Assembly (NCBI RefSeq): GCF_003993795.1
Contig: NZ_RWKV01000008.1
Coordinates: 1,426,001 to 1,490,000 of the forward strand
Reading direction: 5' to 3'
DNA from: Aquabacter cavernae
Lineage (GTDB): Bacteria > Pseudomonadota > Alphaproteobacteria > Rhizobiales > Xanthobacteraceae
DNA length: 64,000 bases
Of this stretch, positions 7,264-15,864 are shown piece after piece (within the stretch, counting starts at the first letter, position 1; each line of letters starts with the position of its first letter). Position numbers and translations under genes: made by a program. The notes beneath the pieces were generated by a model. The model did no database searches, had not been told where the DNA came from, and saw only the letters and a program-made list of their open reading frames with translations.

Positions 7264-8511
7264 TCAGCCGAACCGCCGCCCCGCCTCGATGGCGAGGCCC
7301 AGCCCCACGGAGCCGAACGTGTCGCCTTCCGCCACCTTGGCATGGGGCACGGTGGCGAGAATGGCGGCGCGCACATGGGAGAGGCGCGTGGAGCCGCCGG
7401 TGAGGAACACCGCGTCGATGGCCCCCGCCTCCACGCCCGCAGCCGCAAGGCAGGCGCCGATGCGCGCGGCGATGCGCTCCGCCAGCAGCCCGGTATCCGC
7501 CACGAGGTCCGCATGGGTCACGCCCACGGACAGGCCCGCCTCCACCATGGAGAGGTCGAGGGTCGTCTCGCCCGTCTCGGCCACCGCGATCTTGGCGGCC
7601 TCCGATGTGAGCGCCAAGGCATGGCCGCGCTCCTCGGCGAGCACGCGGGCGAGGCGCGCCACCTTTTCCGGCTCGCGGGCGTCGCGTTCGAGATCGCGCA
7701 CCATGCGCTGGGTGCGCGCGTCATAGAGCCGGTTGATGGCCGACCATGTGGCAAGGTCCTGATAGAGGGCGGCGGGCATGGAGAGGCCCGCCCGCTTCAG
7801 GGGCGCGCCAAAGCCGAGCAGCGGCATGATGCGCGCCAGCGACAGGCCCCGGTCGAAATCCGTGCCGCCGATGCGCACGCCCTCATTGGCGAGGATATCC
7901 CCCGCCCGGTCCGCCGCCGTGGCCCGCGCGGGGGAGAGGCGGACGATGGAGAAATCCGAGGTGCCGCCGCCGATATCGGCGATCAGCGCCAGTTCCTCGC
8001 CGCTCACCTGCCGCTCATAATCCAAAGCGGCGGCGATGGGCTCGAACTGGAAGGCGCGGGTGGTGAAGCCCACCTCGGCCGCGATATCGTCCAGCGCATC
8101 CTGCGCCTTGGCATCGCCCTCCGGGTCGCCGTCCACGAAATGCACCGGCCGGCCCAGCACCACGCTGTCCAGGGGCGCGCCCGCCGCCGCCTCGCCGCGC
8201 GCCTTCACCTGCCCGAGAAAGGTGGCGATGACCGCGCGGAACCCGACCCGCTGGCGGCCCACCGCCGTGGTCTCGTCGATGAGGCTGGAGCCGAGCACCG
8301 CCTTCAGGGAGCGCATGAGGCGTCCGTCCTGCCCGCCCACATAGGCCGTCATGGCCGCGCGGCCCACGACGGGCGTGCCGATACGGGGATAGAAAATGGC
8401 GCTGGGCAACGTGTCCGCCGTCCCTTCCAGGGGTGCCAGATGCGGGCCGTTGCCGCCCGGCAGGCCGAGTGTGGTGTTGGAGGTTCCGAAATCGAGCCCG
8501 CATGCCGCCAT
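7264..8511 (-). CDS. Hsp70 family protein, YegD-like
   Basis: 415 residues from the ATG before AACGLDFGTSNTT; an upstream in-frame extension is not Hsp70-like. The actin-fold ATPase motifs are present: phosphate 1 GLDFGTSNTTLGL, phosphate 2 IADIGGGTSDFSIV, adenosine FLTGGSTRLSHV. The substrate-binding domain and lid of DnaK are missing, as is usual for the YegD group (about 420-450 residues). It is likely a cytosolic ATPase or chaperone with an unknown client. The gene converges on the anchored-protein gene 8 bases away. Confidence 0.88.
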   Translation of the reverse strand: MAACGLDFGTSNTTLGLPGGNGPHLAPLEGTADTLPSAIFYPRIGTPVVGRAAMTAYVGGQDGRLMRSLKAVLGSSLIDETTAVGRQRVGFRAVIATFLGQVKARGEAAAGAPLDSVVLGRPVHFVDGDPEGDAKAQDALDDIAAEVGFTTRAFQFEPIAAALDYERQVSGEELALIADIGGGTSDFSIVRLSPARATAADRAGDILANEGVRIGGTDFDRGLSLARIMPLLGFGAPLKRAGLSMPAALYQDLATWSAINRLYDARTQRMVRDLERDAREPEKVARLARVLAEERGHALALTSEAAKIAVAETGETTLDLSMVEAGLSVGVTHADLVADTGLLAERIAARIGACLAAAGVEAGAIDAVFLTGGSTRLSHVRAAILATVPHAKVAEGDTFGSVGLGLAIEAGRRFG

Positions 8512-8664
8512 GGACGCCTCCTTTGCCGCGAAGGGGGCGCTTGCTAGGCCATTGTGCGCCGCAGCGCAAGCAGGAAGGAGAGGGGGCGTGCCGGAGCGGC
8601 GGGCAATCCCAGGCCCGGCGGCCATGGGCGCCGCCTGCGAGACTGCGGAAATCCGGACGGCGCT

Positions 8665-8919
8665 TTATCCGGTCCGGGCGAGGCGCGGCCCGAAGGCCAG
8701 CATGATCCCGAACGCGACGAAGAAGGCGACGGCATGCACCCACACCGGCGCCCAGTCGAAGAAACCGTAGCTCACGCCGACCACGATCAGCGCCACGGCC
8801 ACCGCTGCGGCCAGCGAGGTGCCAGTCACCGCATGGTCGCGCGCATCCTCCACTGGGTCCGGCGCCGGCAGGTCCCGAGGGGTCACGAGCTTCAAATTAC
8901 TGCGTCGTTCTGCGGACAT
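8665..8919 (-). CDS. Small protein with two membrane helices
   Basis: 84 residues: a charged soluble N-terminus (about 1-32), then hydrophobic segments at about 33-52 and 57-77 and a short basic tail. Codon use matches the neighbours and the frame is clean, but there is only a weak GAG before the ATG. It is a single gene with no recognised family. Confidence 0.6.
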   Translation of the reverse strand: MSAERRSNLKLVTPRDLPAPDPVEDARDHAVTGTSLAAAVAVALIVVGVSYGFFDWAPVWVHAVAFFVAFGIMLAFGPRLARTG

Positions 8920-9126
8920 ATCGCATCTCGGCGGTTCGCAGGAAAAGTGTCATTTAAAATCGGCGGAACGAAAAGCCCCCTGAATGGATCATAATACCGA
9001 TCCATAAGAAAGAGCATCGCGTTCTTTCCACGCGCGGGAGTATCCGCCTGGAACCGATAGGGTTGCAAGTGTCTTGTCTCCATGAAGCTGCATGCAGCGA
9101 AAACCCACGCGACGGGAGACGCAGAC

Positions 9127-9744
9127 ATGAACATGTTCGCCAAGACAGGCGCTGACCATTCGAAGCGCGATGAAATCGAACGCTGGGCGTCCGGATTTGC
9201 CTCCACCGCCATGGGCTCCTGGGGCGCCCGGCGCGGCGGCTGGATCGGGCTCCTGGCGCTCGCGGGCGCGGGCTTCCTCGCCTGGCGCGCCGGGACGGGG
9301 CAAAGCCTGCTGCCGGGGCGGGCCAAGGCCACCAGCGCGGCCGAAAAGACGCGCGCGGCGCGGCCCCGCCTGACCGCCGCCCGGCGCGGCAAGTCGGCCG
9401 AAGCCCGCGCCACCGCCCGTGAGGAGAAGGCCGCGAGCGGCGAGACGGCCAAGCGCACGACCCGCACGCGGGCTTCCGCCAAGACGGCGACCCGTGGCTC
9501 CAAGGCGAGCGCCGCCAAAACGGCAGCAGTGAAGACGTCCGCAGCCAAGCCTGCGGCAGCGAAGACCAGCGCCACGAAGGCGAGCACGGCTAAAGCCAGC
9601 GCTTCCAAGACTGGCGCTTCCAAGACCGGCGCTTCCAAGACCAGCCTGGCGAAGACGCCGGGCAGGAAGGTGAACGGCGCCCACCCGGCCCGCGCGGCCA
9701 AGAGCGAAATGACGCCCAAGGCGCCCATGGCGACCCATTCCTGA
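9127..9744 (+). CDS. Membrane-anchored H1-histone-like Lys/Ala-rich protein
   Basis: 205 residues from ATG 9127, chosen for GGGAG 8 bases upstream over an earlier ATG at 9082 without one. One hydrophobic segment (about residues 38-56, GGWIGLLALAGAGFLAWRAG) follows a short charged head. From about residue 65 the protein is almost only Lys, Ala, Ser, Thr and Arg, with degenerate units of the KTSAAK and KTGAS type, like the DNA-binding tail of histone H1 or AlgP/HU-like proteins. A strong terminator follows. It may tether or coat nucleic acid at the membrane; this is inference. Confidence 0.75.
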   Translation: MNMFAKTGADHSKRDEIERWASGFASTAMGSWGARRGGWIGLLALAGAGFLAWRAGTGQSLLPGRAKATSAAEKTRAARPRLTAARRGKSAEARATAREEKAASGETAKRTTRTRASAKTATRGSKASAAKTAAVKTSAAKPAAAKTSATKASTAKASASKTGASKTGASKTSLAKTPGRKVNGAHPARAAKSEMTPKAPMATHS

Positions 9745-9787
9745 GCAAAGACAGACAGCCGGAGACCAACGTCCCGGCGATCTCTTC

Positions 9788-9828
9788 GGCCGCCTGCCCT
9801 GACCTCCGGGTGTGGCGGCCTCTTTTTG
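9788..9828 (+). terminator. Terminator after the H1-like gene
   Basis: A 7-bp GGCCGCC/GGCGGCC stem with a 19-base loop, followed by TCTTTTTG. It lies between the convergent H1-like and gntR genes. Confidence 0.65.
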
Positions 9829-9853
9829 CCTGGTTACCGTCGAGACAACGGCC

Positions 9854-10567
9854 TCACACGCTCTCGGCGTAGCGCTCGTAGGCGTGTTCCACCGTGAGGA
9901 TGTGGGCGCGCATGGCGGCGGCGGCCTCGGCCTTGTCACCGCGCAGGATTGCGGTGACCACCGCGTCATGCTCCGCATAGGACAGAGCAAGGCGGCCCAG
10001 ATTGCGGAACTGCGCGCGGCGGAACGGCTGGAGGCGCGCCCGCGTCGCGAGCGTCAGTTCCGTGAGATAGGAATTGTGCGCGCCCGCATAGAGGAAGGTG
10101 TGGAAGCGCTCGTTCAGGAAGGTGTAGTTGGTCTCGTCGCCCTTGCGGGTGAGATCGGCGAGGTCCGCATGGATGGCCTGGAGCTGGCCGCGCTCGGAGG
10201 CGGTCATGTTCACCGCGCACAGGCCCGCGCACAGCGCCTCCAGTTCCGCCATCACCTCGAACATGCCCCGCAGGCGATCCAGCGAGGGCTTGGCCACCAG
10301 AGCCGAGCGGTGGGGCCGCGTTTCCACCAGTCCCGACGCCGCAAGATCGCGGATCACTTCGCGCACCGGCGTGCGAGACACGCCGTAGCGCTTGGCGATC
10401 TCCATCTCTTCCAGCGCGGTGCCGGGCGCGATGCGCCCGCCCACGATGTCGTCGGCGATCTGGAGGCGCAATTCCTCGGTGCGCGTGACGCTGCGCACCA
10501 CGGCGCGGCGACGACGCGCGGGCGCCGGACGGTCGGCGGCGAGGCTCTGGGTGACGAAAGGGCTCAT
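9854..10567 (-). CDS. GntR family transcriptional regulator, FadR/FCD subfamily
   Basis: 237 residues from ATG 10567. The winged helix-turn-helix is at about 28-95 (GTALEEMEIAKRYGVSRTPV, then REVIRDLAASGLVE); the all-helical FCD ligand domain follows to the end, with His and Asn/Glu positions typical of the metal-binding type (NERFHTFLY, and HDAVVTAI near the C-terminus). It is last in the transporter/amidase operon, so it probably senses the substrate or a product of that pathway and represses the operon. A clean palindrome lies 37 bases upstream of its start. Confidence 0.88.
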   Translation of the reverse strand: MSPFVTQSLAADRPAPARRRRAVVRSVTRTEELRLQIADDIVGGRIAPGTALEEMEIAKRYGVSRTPVREVIRDLAASGLVETRPHRSALVAKPSLDRLRGMFEVMAELEALCAGLCAVNMTASERGQLQAIHADLADLTRKGDETNYTFLNERFHTFLYAGAHNSYLTELTLATRARLQPFRRAQFRNLGRLALSYAEHDAVVTAILRGDKAEAAAAMRAHILTVEHAYERYAESV

Positions 10568-10603
10568 GATTGGAAGGGTACCGGGATTCTCTGGAGCCGG
10601 ATG

Positions 10604-10640
10604 TGTTGAGATGGAATCGCTCTGCGTTCCCATCTCAACA
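10604..10640. promoter_or_regulatory. Palindrome upstream of gntR
   Basis: TGTTGAGATGG and its complement CCATCTCAACA, 11 bp each, are separated by 15 bases. It lies between hpxZ and gntR on their coding strand. It could be an operator for GntR or an RNA hairpin that lowers read-through into gntR. There is no T-run, so a terminator is less likely. Confidence 0.5.
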
Positions 10641-10691
10641 CTGAATCCGTCTCTTTCCAAAAGTGAGAGGGCGAAGGGGTCGGGCGGGATC

Positions 10692-11096
10692 TCAGGCGGG
10701 GTCCGCGATGATGCTCACCTGGGCGGCGACCACCTGCCAGCCCTCGGGAAAGCGCACCCAGCTTTGCTGCTGGCGACCCACCTTGCCCGGCACCCCCGCG
10801 CGGGTGAACAGGGTGGAGGCCACCGCGAAATCGGTGCCGTAGGTGGTGATGACGGTGCGCGCCAAAGTGCGCGCGAGGCCCACGGGCGAGCGGGCCCGGC
10901 GGAAGGCGCGGATCTCGTCCATGCCATAGAGGTTTTCACCGCCGCCATAGCGGATGGTCTCCGGGGCATCCCGGAACAGGGCTTCGAGGGTCTCCACGTC
11001 ATTGCTGACGAGCGCCTCCTCGTAGCGGGCGAAAGCGGCCTCCATCTCGGCCAGCACGTCGGGTCGGTTGATTTCCACGGCCTCGTCCTCACGCAT
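10692..11096 (-). CDS. HpxZ/AtzH-like protein (DUF3225, SnoaL-like fold)
   Basis: 134 residues from ATG 11096. It shows the DUF3225 pattern: INRPDVLAEMEAAFARYEEA at the start, then LEALFRDAPETIRYGGGENLYG, and a final beta-strand ending QSWVRFPEGWQVVAAQVS. In Klebsiella the relative HpxZ belongs to the oxalurate genes; in atrazine degraders AtzH turns 1,3-dicarboxyurea into allophanate. Here it follows the AtzE-type amidase, so it probably acts on the unstable product of that enzyme. The real substrate is not shown by sequence. Confidence 0.85.
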   Translation of the reverse strand: MREDEAVEINRPDVLAEMEAAFARYEEALVSNDVETLEALFRDAPETIRYGGGENLYGMDEIRAFRRARSPVGLARTLARTVITTYGTDFAVASTLFTRAGVPGKVGRQQQSWVRFPEGWQVVAAQVSIIADPA

Positions 11097-11101
11097 ACAG
11101 C

Positions 11102-11171
11102 GGCCGGGCGGAACGCGCCCGGCCAAGTCAGGTCTTCATGACGGGACGGGAGGCTTTCGCGTCCCGTCCCG
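11102..11171. repeat. Two hairpins between amidase and hpxZ
   Basis: GGCCGGGCG/CGCCCGGCC at 11102-11124 and CGGGACGGGA/TCCCGTCCCG at 11142-11171. They fill the 91-base gap in an operon that is otherwise tightly packed. Neither has a T-run, so processing or stability signals are more likely than termination. Confidence 0.6.
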
Positions 11172-11187
11172 CAGAACTCAAATGCCG

Positions 11188-12630
11188 TCAGGCCCCCAGG
11201 GCCGCCACCGGCGCCTTGGCCGTGCCGGACGCGGCCAGCGCCTGCGCGACGCGCAAGGCAAGGTCCTCGCGCCAGGGCGGCGCGATCACCTGCACGCCCA
11301 GCGGAAGCCCCCCATCCACCCAGACCGGCACCGCCGCCACGGGCAGGCCGATGAAGGAGATGGGCTGCGTGAACAGGCCGAGATTCGGCCGCACCAGCAG
11401 TGTCTCACCATCCAGCACGAACGTCTTCTGCCCCAGTTCCGGCGCCCGGCATGGGGTGGAGGGGGCGAGGATCACATCCACCTCCTCGAACGCAGCCAGC
11501 ATCTGCGCGCGGAAGACGCGGCGGAACTTCTGGGCCGCCATGACCCAGGCGGCGGGAATGGCGAGGCCCGCAATCAGCCGGTCGCGCACCGCCGGGTCGA
11601 AATCCTGCGGGCGGGCATGGAGGCGCCGGGCATGGAGCGCGGCGCCCTCGGCGGCGGTCATCACATAGGCCGCCGCGCGGGCACGGGCGGCTTCGGGGAT
11701 CTCCACCACCTTGGTGGCGCCCAGCGCGGCGGCGACAGCATCCACCGCCGCGAACGCCTCCGGCAGGGCACGGGCGCGGAAATAGCCGCCCGCCACCCCG
11801 ATGCGCAGGCCCTCCGTTCCCTCATCGAGCAGCGGCGTCACCGCCTCATAGGGGCGCGGGGTCAGCGCCGGGTCGTCCAGGTCCTCGCCCTGCATGGCGT
11901 CATAGGCGAGCGCCAGATCCAGCGGGCAGCGGGCGAAGGGGCCGAGATGATCGAGGGCGGAGACGAAGGGAAAGGTGCGCGCACGGGAGAGGCGTCCGTA
12001 AGTCGGCTTCAGGCCGAACAGGCCACATAGCGCGGAGGGCACGCGAATGGAGCCGTTGGTGTCCGAGCCGAGCGCCAGGGGCACCTCTCCCGCCGCCACC
12101 GCCGCGCCCGAACCGCCCGAGGAGCCGCCGGACATGTGGCCGAGGTCATGGGGGTTGCGCGAGGGGCCGTCATGGGCGTTCTCGCCCGTAAAGTCATAGG
12201 CGTATTCGCCCATATTGAGCGCGCCCACGAGCACCGCGTCCGCCGCCTCCAGCCGCTCCACCAAAGTGGAATCGCGGGGCGCGGGGGGAAGGTCGCGGTT
12301 GATCTTGGAGCCCGCGCGGGTGGCGATGCCCTGAACGTCGAACAGGTTCTTCACCGCGAACGGCACGCCCGCGAGGCGGCCCAGCTCCCGGCCCGCCGCG
12401 CGGGCGGCGTCCACCGCGTCCGCCTTGGCAAGCGCCCGTTCGGCGGTCACGTCGGTGAAGGCGTTCACCTGCGGCTCCAGCGCCGCGATGCGGGCCAGGC
12501 TCGCCTCGATGACCGCGCGGGCGGTGACGGTGCCCGCCTTCACGGCGGCGGCGATCTCATGGGCCGGGGCGGTGGCATAGGCCGCCGCGTCGGGCGCCGG
12601 GGTGTCGGGGGTGGTGAGGTCGGTGCTCAT
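11188..12630 (-). CDS. AtzE/HpxY family amidohydrolase (amidase signature)
   Basis: 480 residues, normal length. The amidase-signature triad is complete: Lys94 (FAVKNLFD), cis-Ser170 (SGGSSGG) and nucleophile Ser194 (GSDTNGSIR). AtzE hydrolyses 1-carboxybiuret in cyanuric acid catabolism, and HpxY is its relative in oxalurate/purine breakdown. The start overlaps the small AtzG-like gene by 4 bases (ATGA); AtzE is known to need AtzG as a GatC-like partner. Upstream is a peptide-type ABC transporter, so an imported amide or ureide is the expected substrate. Family sure, substrate open. Confidence 0.88.
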   Translation of the reverse strand: MSTDLTTPDTPAPDAAAYATAPAHEIAAAVKAGTVTARAVIEASLARIAALEPQVNAFTDVTAERALAKADAVDAARAAGRELGRLAGVPFAVKNLFDVQGIATRAGSKINRDLPPAPRDSTLVERLEAADAVLVGALNMGEYAYDFTGENAHDGPSRNPHDLGHMSGGSSGGSGAAVAAGEVPLALGSDTNGSIRVPSALCGLFGLKPTYGRLSRARTFPFVSALDHLGPFARCPLDLALAYDAMQGEDLDDPALTPRPYEAVTPLLDEGTEGLRIGVAGGYFRARALPEAFAAVDAVAAALGATKVVEIPEAARARAAAYVMTAAEGAALHARRLHARPQDFDPAVRDRLIAGLAIPAAWVMAAQKFRRVFRAQMLAAFEEVDVILAPSTPCRAPELGQKTFVLDGETLLVRPNLGLFTQPISFIGLPVAAVPVWVDGGLPLGVQVIAPPWREDLALRVAQALAASGTAKAPVAALGA

Positions 12631-12839
12631 GGCCGGTACACCGGAGCGGGCTCCGCCTCGTCGTGGAGATCATAGGCCATCACGAAATGGGCGGCCTCGG
12701 CCACGTTGCGCAGATAGGCCATGGCCTCGCGCTGCCACTCGCCCTCCACGGGAATGGCGAAGGCGCCGATGGCACCGTCCAGCAGGCGCTCCAGGTCACG
12801 CTCCTCCGGCGGGGGAATGGGGGTTTCCGGCACGGACAT
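12627..12839 (-). CDS. AtzG/HpxX-like GatC-type amidase partner (DUF4089)
   Basis: 70 residues. The pattern LLDGAIGAFAIPVEGEW...MAYLRNVAEAAHFVMAYDL matches DUF4089: two helices that wrap the amidase, as GatC does with GatA. It stabilises AtzE-type enzymes. The coding end overlaps the amidase start by 4 bases, which fits equal synthesis of the two subunits. Upstream lie 263 bases filled with repeats before the transporter ATPase gene. Confidence 0.85.
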   Translation of the reverse strand: MSVPETPIPPPEERDLERLLDGAIGAFAIPVEGEWQREAMAYLRNVAEAAHFVMAYDLHDEAEPAPVYRP

Positions 12840-12920
12840 CGAACTCCCTTTCTTTGATTTCCTTCGGGTGTGGGGGGCGAATTGAGGAACGTCATCCCGC
12901 TCTTCTGTCGCTCCCTTGCC

Positions 12921-13079
12921 CCCTCCCCACCCCTCCCCCGCACCGAAGTCGGATGTTTCCGACTTCGGCACGTTATCGAACCGAACGCGGCAACAGCCGA
13001 GTTCGGGCGGGAGAGGGAGCTTAGCGTTGTGTCGGCGGGTAAAGCCCTCTCCCGCTTGCGGGGGAGGGTTGGGAGGGGG
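12921..13079. repeat. Family A repeats, one copy interrupted by another hairpin
   Basis: A forward copy lies at 13045-13079. A reversed copy is split: left part 12921-12942, right part 13003-13019. About 60 bases between them include the hairpin CCGAAGTCGGA/TCCGACTTCGG and the sequence cacgttatcgaaccgaac. The same hairpin recurs at 52437-52463. The whole lies between the ATPase gene and atzG. Confidence 0.8.
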
Positions 13080-13102
13080 AAGACCGGGAGCAGGAAGCCC
13101 CC

Positions 13103-14962
13103 TCACACCGGCGGATGCGGAATGGCGGACAGAAGTTCGCGCGTATAGGCGTCCTTGGGCGCTTCCAGCACCTGTTCGGAGGTGCCCTCCTCCACCACCC
13201 GGCCCTGGCGCATGACGATCACCCGGTCGCACAAGAGCTTCACCACATGCAGATCGTGGGACACGAACAGGTAGCTCATGCCGATCTTGTGCTTCAGCTC
13301 CTCCAGCAGGTTCAGCACCACCGCCTGGACGGACACGTCGAGCGCCGCCGTGGGCTCGTCCAGGATGACGAGATCGGGATTGAGGGCGATGGCGCGGGCG
13401 ATGCCCACGCGCGCCTTCTGCCCGCCGGACAATTGGTGGGGGAAGCGGTCCAGCAGATCGCCGGGCAGGCCCACCATGGACGCCAGTTCCTCCACCCGCG
13501 CGCGCATCTTCGCGCCGCCCGACATGCCGCCCATGCGCAGTAGCGGGTCGGCGATGGCGCGCGAGGCCGTGTAGCGGGGATTGAGGCTCTCGGTGGGATC
13601 CTGGAACACCATCTGGATACGCCGGCGCATGGGATGGTGGGCGAAGTCCTTGGCCGGGATGGCGCCGATATCCTCGCCCGCGAAGGTGATCTTGCCCGCC
13701 GTGGGATCGATCAGCCGCATGACGATGGTGGACGTGGTGGACTTGCCGCAGCCGCTCTCGCCCACGAGGCCGACGCTCTCGCCCTTCTTCACCTCGAAGG
13801 AGATGCCGTCCACCGCGCGGAAGATGGTGTCCTTGGGGTCGCCCTTCTTGCCCAGCAGGCCGGACATGAAGCTCCCGGTCACGCCCTGGCGGGGATATTC
13901 CTTCAGCAGGTTCTCCACCTTCAGGAGGGGAATGTCCGCCGCTGACGCGGCGGCCCCCTCCCTGCCCTCCCCCGCAAGCGGGAGAGGGTCGCCAACGGAG
14001 AGCGCATCGCCCGCTCCCTCTCCCGCTTGCGGGGGAGGGTTGGGGAGGGGGAATGGCACGGACGTAGAAGAGGACGCCTCGCTCTCCGGCAGCAGGTCCT
14101 TCAGCGTGATGCCCGGACGGGGCGTCGCGCGCATGAGCTTGCGGGTATAGGGATGCTGCGGGTTGCGGAAGATCTGCTCGGCGGGGGCGGTCTCCACCAC
14201 CACGCCCTTCTCCATCACCATGACCGTGTCGCAATAGGCGGCCGCGAGGCCCAGATCATGGGTGATGAGGATGGTGGACATGCCGCGCTCGCGCGTCAGC
14301 TCGGTCACCAGATCCATCACCGCCTTCTGGGTGGTGACGTCGAGGCCCGTGGTGGGCTCGTCCGCGATCATGAGCTGGGGGCGACAGGCGAGCGCCAGCG
14401 CGATGACGATGCGCTGGCACATGCCGCCGGACAGCTCGAACGGATAGGCGTGGTAGCGCTCCTCCGGCCGGGCGATGCGCACCTGGTTGAGGATGTCGAT
14501 CACCTTCTCCTTCACATTGCGGGGGTCCGCCTGGAGATGGTGCATGAGCACGTCGCCGATCTGCCGGCCCACGGTGCGGATGGGGTTCAGCGCCGCCCGC
14601 GGGTTCTGGAAGATCATGGACATTTCGCGCCCGCGCAGGTCGCGCATCTGGCTCTCGGGCGCGTGGGCGATGTCCAGGCCGGAAAAGGCGATGGAGCCTT
14701 CCGCGATGCGCCCGGCCCGGTCGAGGATGCGCATCACCGTGTAGGAGGTGACGGACTTGCCCGAGCCGCTCTCTCCCACGATGCCCAGGGTCTCGCCCTT
14801 GGCCACCGTGAGGTTCACGTTCTTCACCGCCTTCACGAGCCCGTTGCGGGTCACGAACTCGACGGTGAGGTCCTTCACTTCCAGCAGCTTGCCGTGGGCC
14901 TCCTCCTTGGGCTGGAGGTCGGCTGTGGCCGGATCGATGACGCCGTGCATGGTCGCCTCCAT
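13103..14962 (-). CDS. Double ATP-binding protein of peptide/nickel-type ABC transporter (DppD-DppF fusion)
   Basis: 619 residues with two complete ATPase domains. Domain 1 (about 26-290): Walker A GESGSGKS at 63-70, signature LSGGMCQR, Walker B LMIADEP. Domain 2 (about 350-600): Walker A GESGCGKS near 400, signature LSGGQKAR, Walker B LVILDEP; each ends with the oligopeptide-type C-terminal region (NPQHPYTR in domain 1). The linker (about 304-338) is encoded by an inverted pair of the family A repeat, read in frame. The gene starts 3 bases after the permease stop. It powers import with the two permeases and the binding protein upstream. Confidence 0.93.
   Translation of the reverse strand: MEATMHGVIDPATADLQPKEEAHGKLLEVKDLTVEFVTRNGLVKAVKNVNLTVAKGETLGIVGESGSGKSVTSYTVMRILDRAGRIAEGSIAFSGLDIAHAPESQMRDLRGREMSMIFQNPRAALNPIRTVGRQIGDVLMHHLQADPRNVKEKVIDILNQVRIARPEERYHAYPFELSGGMCQRIVIALALACRPQLMIADEPTTGLDVTTQKAVMDLVTELTRERGMSTILITHDLGLAAAYCDTVMVMEKGVVVETAPAEQIFRNPQHPYTRKLMRATPRPGITLKDLLPESEASSSTSVPFPLPNPPPQAGEGAGDALSVGDPLPLAGEGREGAAASAADIPLLKVENLLKEYPRQGVTGSFMSGLLGKKGDPKDTIFRAVDGISFEVKKGESVGLVGESGCGKSTTSTIVMRLIDPTAGKITFAGEDIGAIPAKDFAHHPMRRRIQMVFQDPTESLNPRYTASRAIADPLLRMGGMSGGAKMRARVEELASMVGLPGDLLDRFPHQLSGGQKARVGIARAIALNPDLVILDEPTAALDVSVQAVVLNLLEELKHKIGMSYLFVSHDLHVVKLLCDRVIVMRQGRVVEEGTSEQVLEAPKDAYTRELLSAIPHPPV
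13956..14051. repeat. Inverted pair of family A repeats inside the ATPase gene
   Basis: A reversed copy (13956-13988) and a forward copy (14016-14051) lie within the coding sequence, in frame, and are translated as a Pro/Gly-rich linker (PNPPPQAGEG and PLPLAGEG) between the two ATPase domains. Confidence 0.9.
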
Positions 14963-14965
14963 GGA

Positions 14966-15853
14966 TCAGGTGCGGCGCTGGGGATCGACGATGTCGCGCA
15001 GACCGTCGCCCAGCAGGTTGAAGCAGAACACCGCGAACATGAGCGCGAGGCCGGGGAAGAGCGCGATCCACCATTCGCCGGAAATGATGTAGGTGCCGCC
15101 CTCGGCCACCATGATGCCCCACTCCGCCGTGGGCGGGCGCACGCCGAGGCCGATGAAGGAGAGGCCCGCCGCGTTCAGGATGGCGTAGCCCATGGTCAGC
15201 GACATCTGCACCATCATGATGGGCATGATGTTGGGCAGGATCTGCGTGAGCAGGATGCGCCATTCCGAATTGCCGGTGAGCCGCGCCGCCTGCACGAACC
15301 CCGCCTGCCGCCGGATGGCCGCCTCGGCGCGGGCCACGCGCACATAAAGCGGGAAGTTGATGATGGCCGTGGCGATGACGATGTTGGTCACCGTATTGCC
15401 CAGCGCCGCCACGATGCCCATGGCCAGCACGAACAGCGGGAAGGCCATGATGGTGTCGGAGATGCGGCCGATGATGCGGTCCGTCCAGCCGCCGAAGAAG
15501 CCGGACGCGATGCCCGCAATGCCGCCCGCCGCGAACACCAGCGCCACCGAGAAGATGGCGATGCCGAGATCGAGCCGCGCCGCCACCACCACGCGGGAGA
15601 AGATGTCCCGGCCCAATTGGTCGGTGCCGAACCAATAGGTGGCCGAGGGCGGCTTCAGCGCCATGGGAGTGTTGGAGGCATAGGGGTCGTGGGGCACGAT
15701 GAACGGGCCCAGCACCGCGCAGATCACCAGCACCAGGAACATGCCGAAGGCGAGGCCGGTGACGGGGTTGTCGGAGATGACATAGCGCGCGTGCTTCAGC
15801 GTCGCCATGAAGGCGCCGGGGCGGCGGGGGGCGTCTGTGGTGGCGAGGGTCAT
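14966..15853 (-). CDS. ABC transporter permease, DppC-like
   Basis: 295 residues from ATG 15853. Six hydrophobic segments, with the N-terminal OppC/DppC extension (about 20-60), the family motif FGTDQLGRDIFSRVV, and the ATPase-contacting EAA loop (RQAGFVQAARLTGNSEWRIL). It sits in the inner membrane with the DppB-like partner 11 bases upstream; the double ATPase follows 3 bases downstream. The substrate is set by the binding protein, not by this subunit. Confidence 0.93.
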   Translation of the reverse strand: MTLATTDAPRRPGAFMATLKHARYVISDNPVTGLAFGMFLVLVICAVLGPFIVPHDPYASNTPMALKPPSATYWFGTDQLGRDIFSRVVVAARLDLGIAIFSVALVFAAGGIAGIASGFFGGWTDRIIGRISDTIMAFPLFVLAMGIVAALGNTVTNIVIATAIINFPLYVRVARAEAAIRRQAGFVQAARLTGNSEWRILLTQILPNIMPIMMVQMSLTMGYAILNAAGLSFIGLGVRPPTAEWGIMVAEGGTYIISGEWWIALFPGLALMFAVFCFNLLGDGLRDIVDPQRRT

Positions 15854-15864
15854 GCGGGCCTCCT

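Noticed and set aside
9082-9126. Earlier ATG for the H1-like gene
   Set aside because: It lacks a ribosome site, whereas ATG 9127 has GGGAG at good spacing.
12627-14234. Long reverse frame running from inside the ATPase gene into atzG
   Set aside because: Only the last 70 codons match DUF4089; the rest overlaps the ATPase gene in another frame and the repeats.
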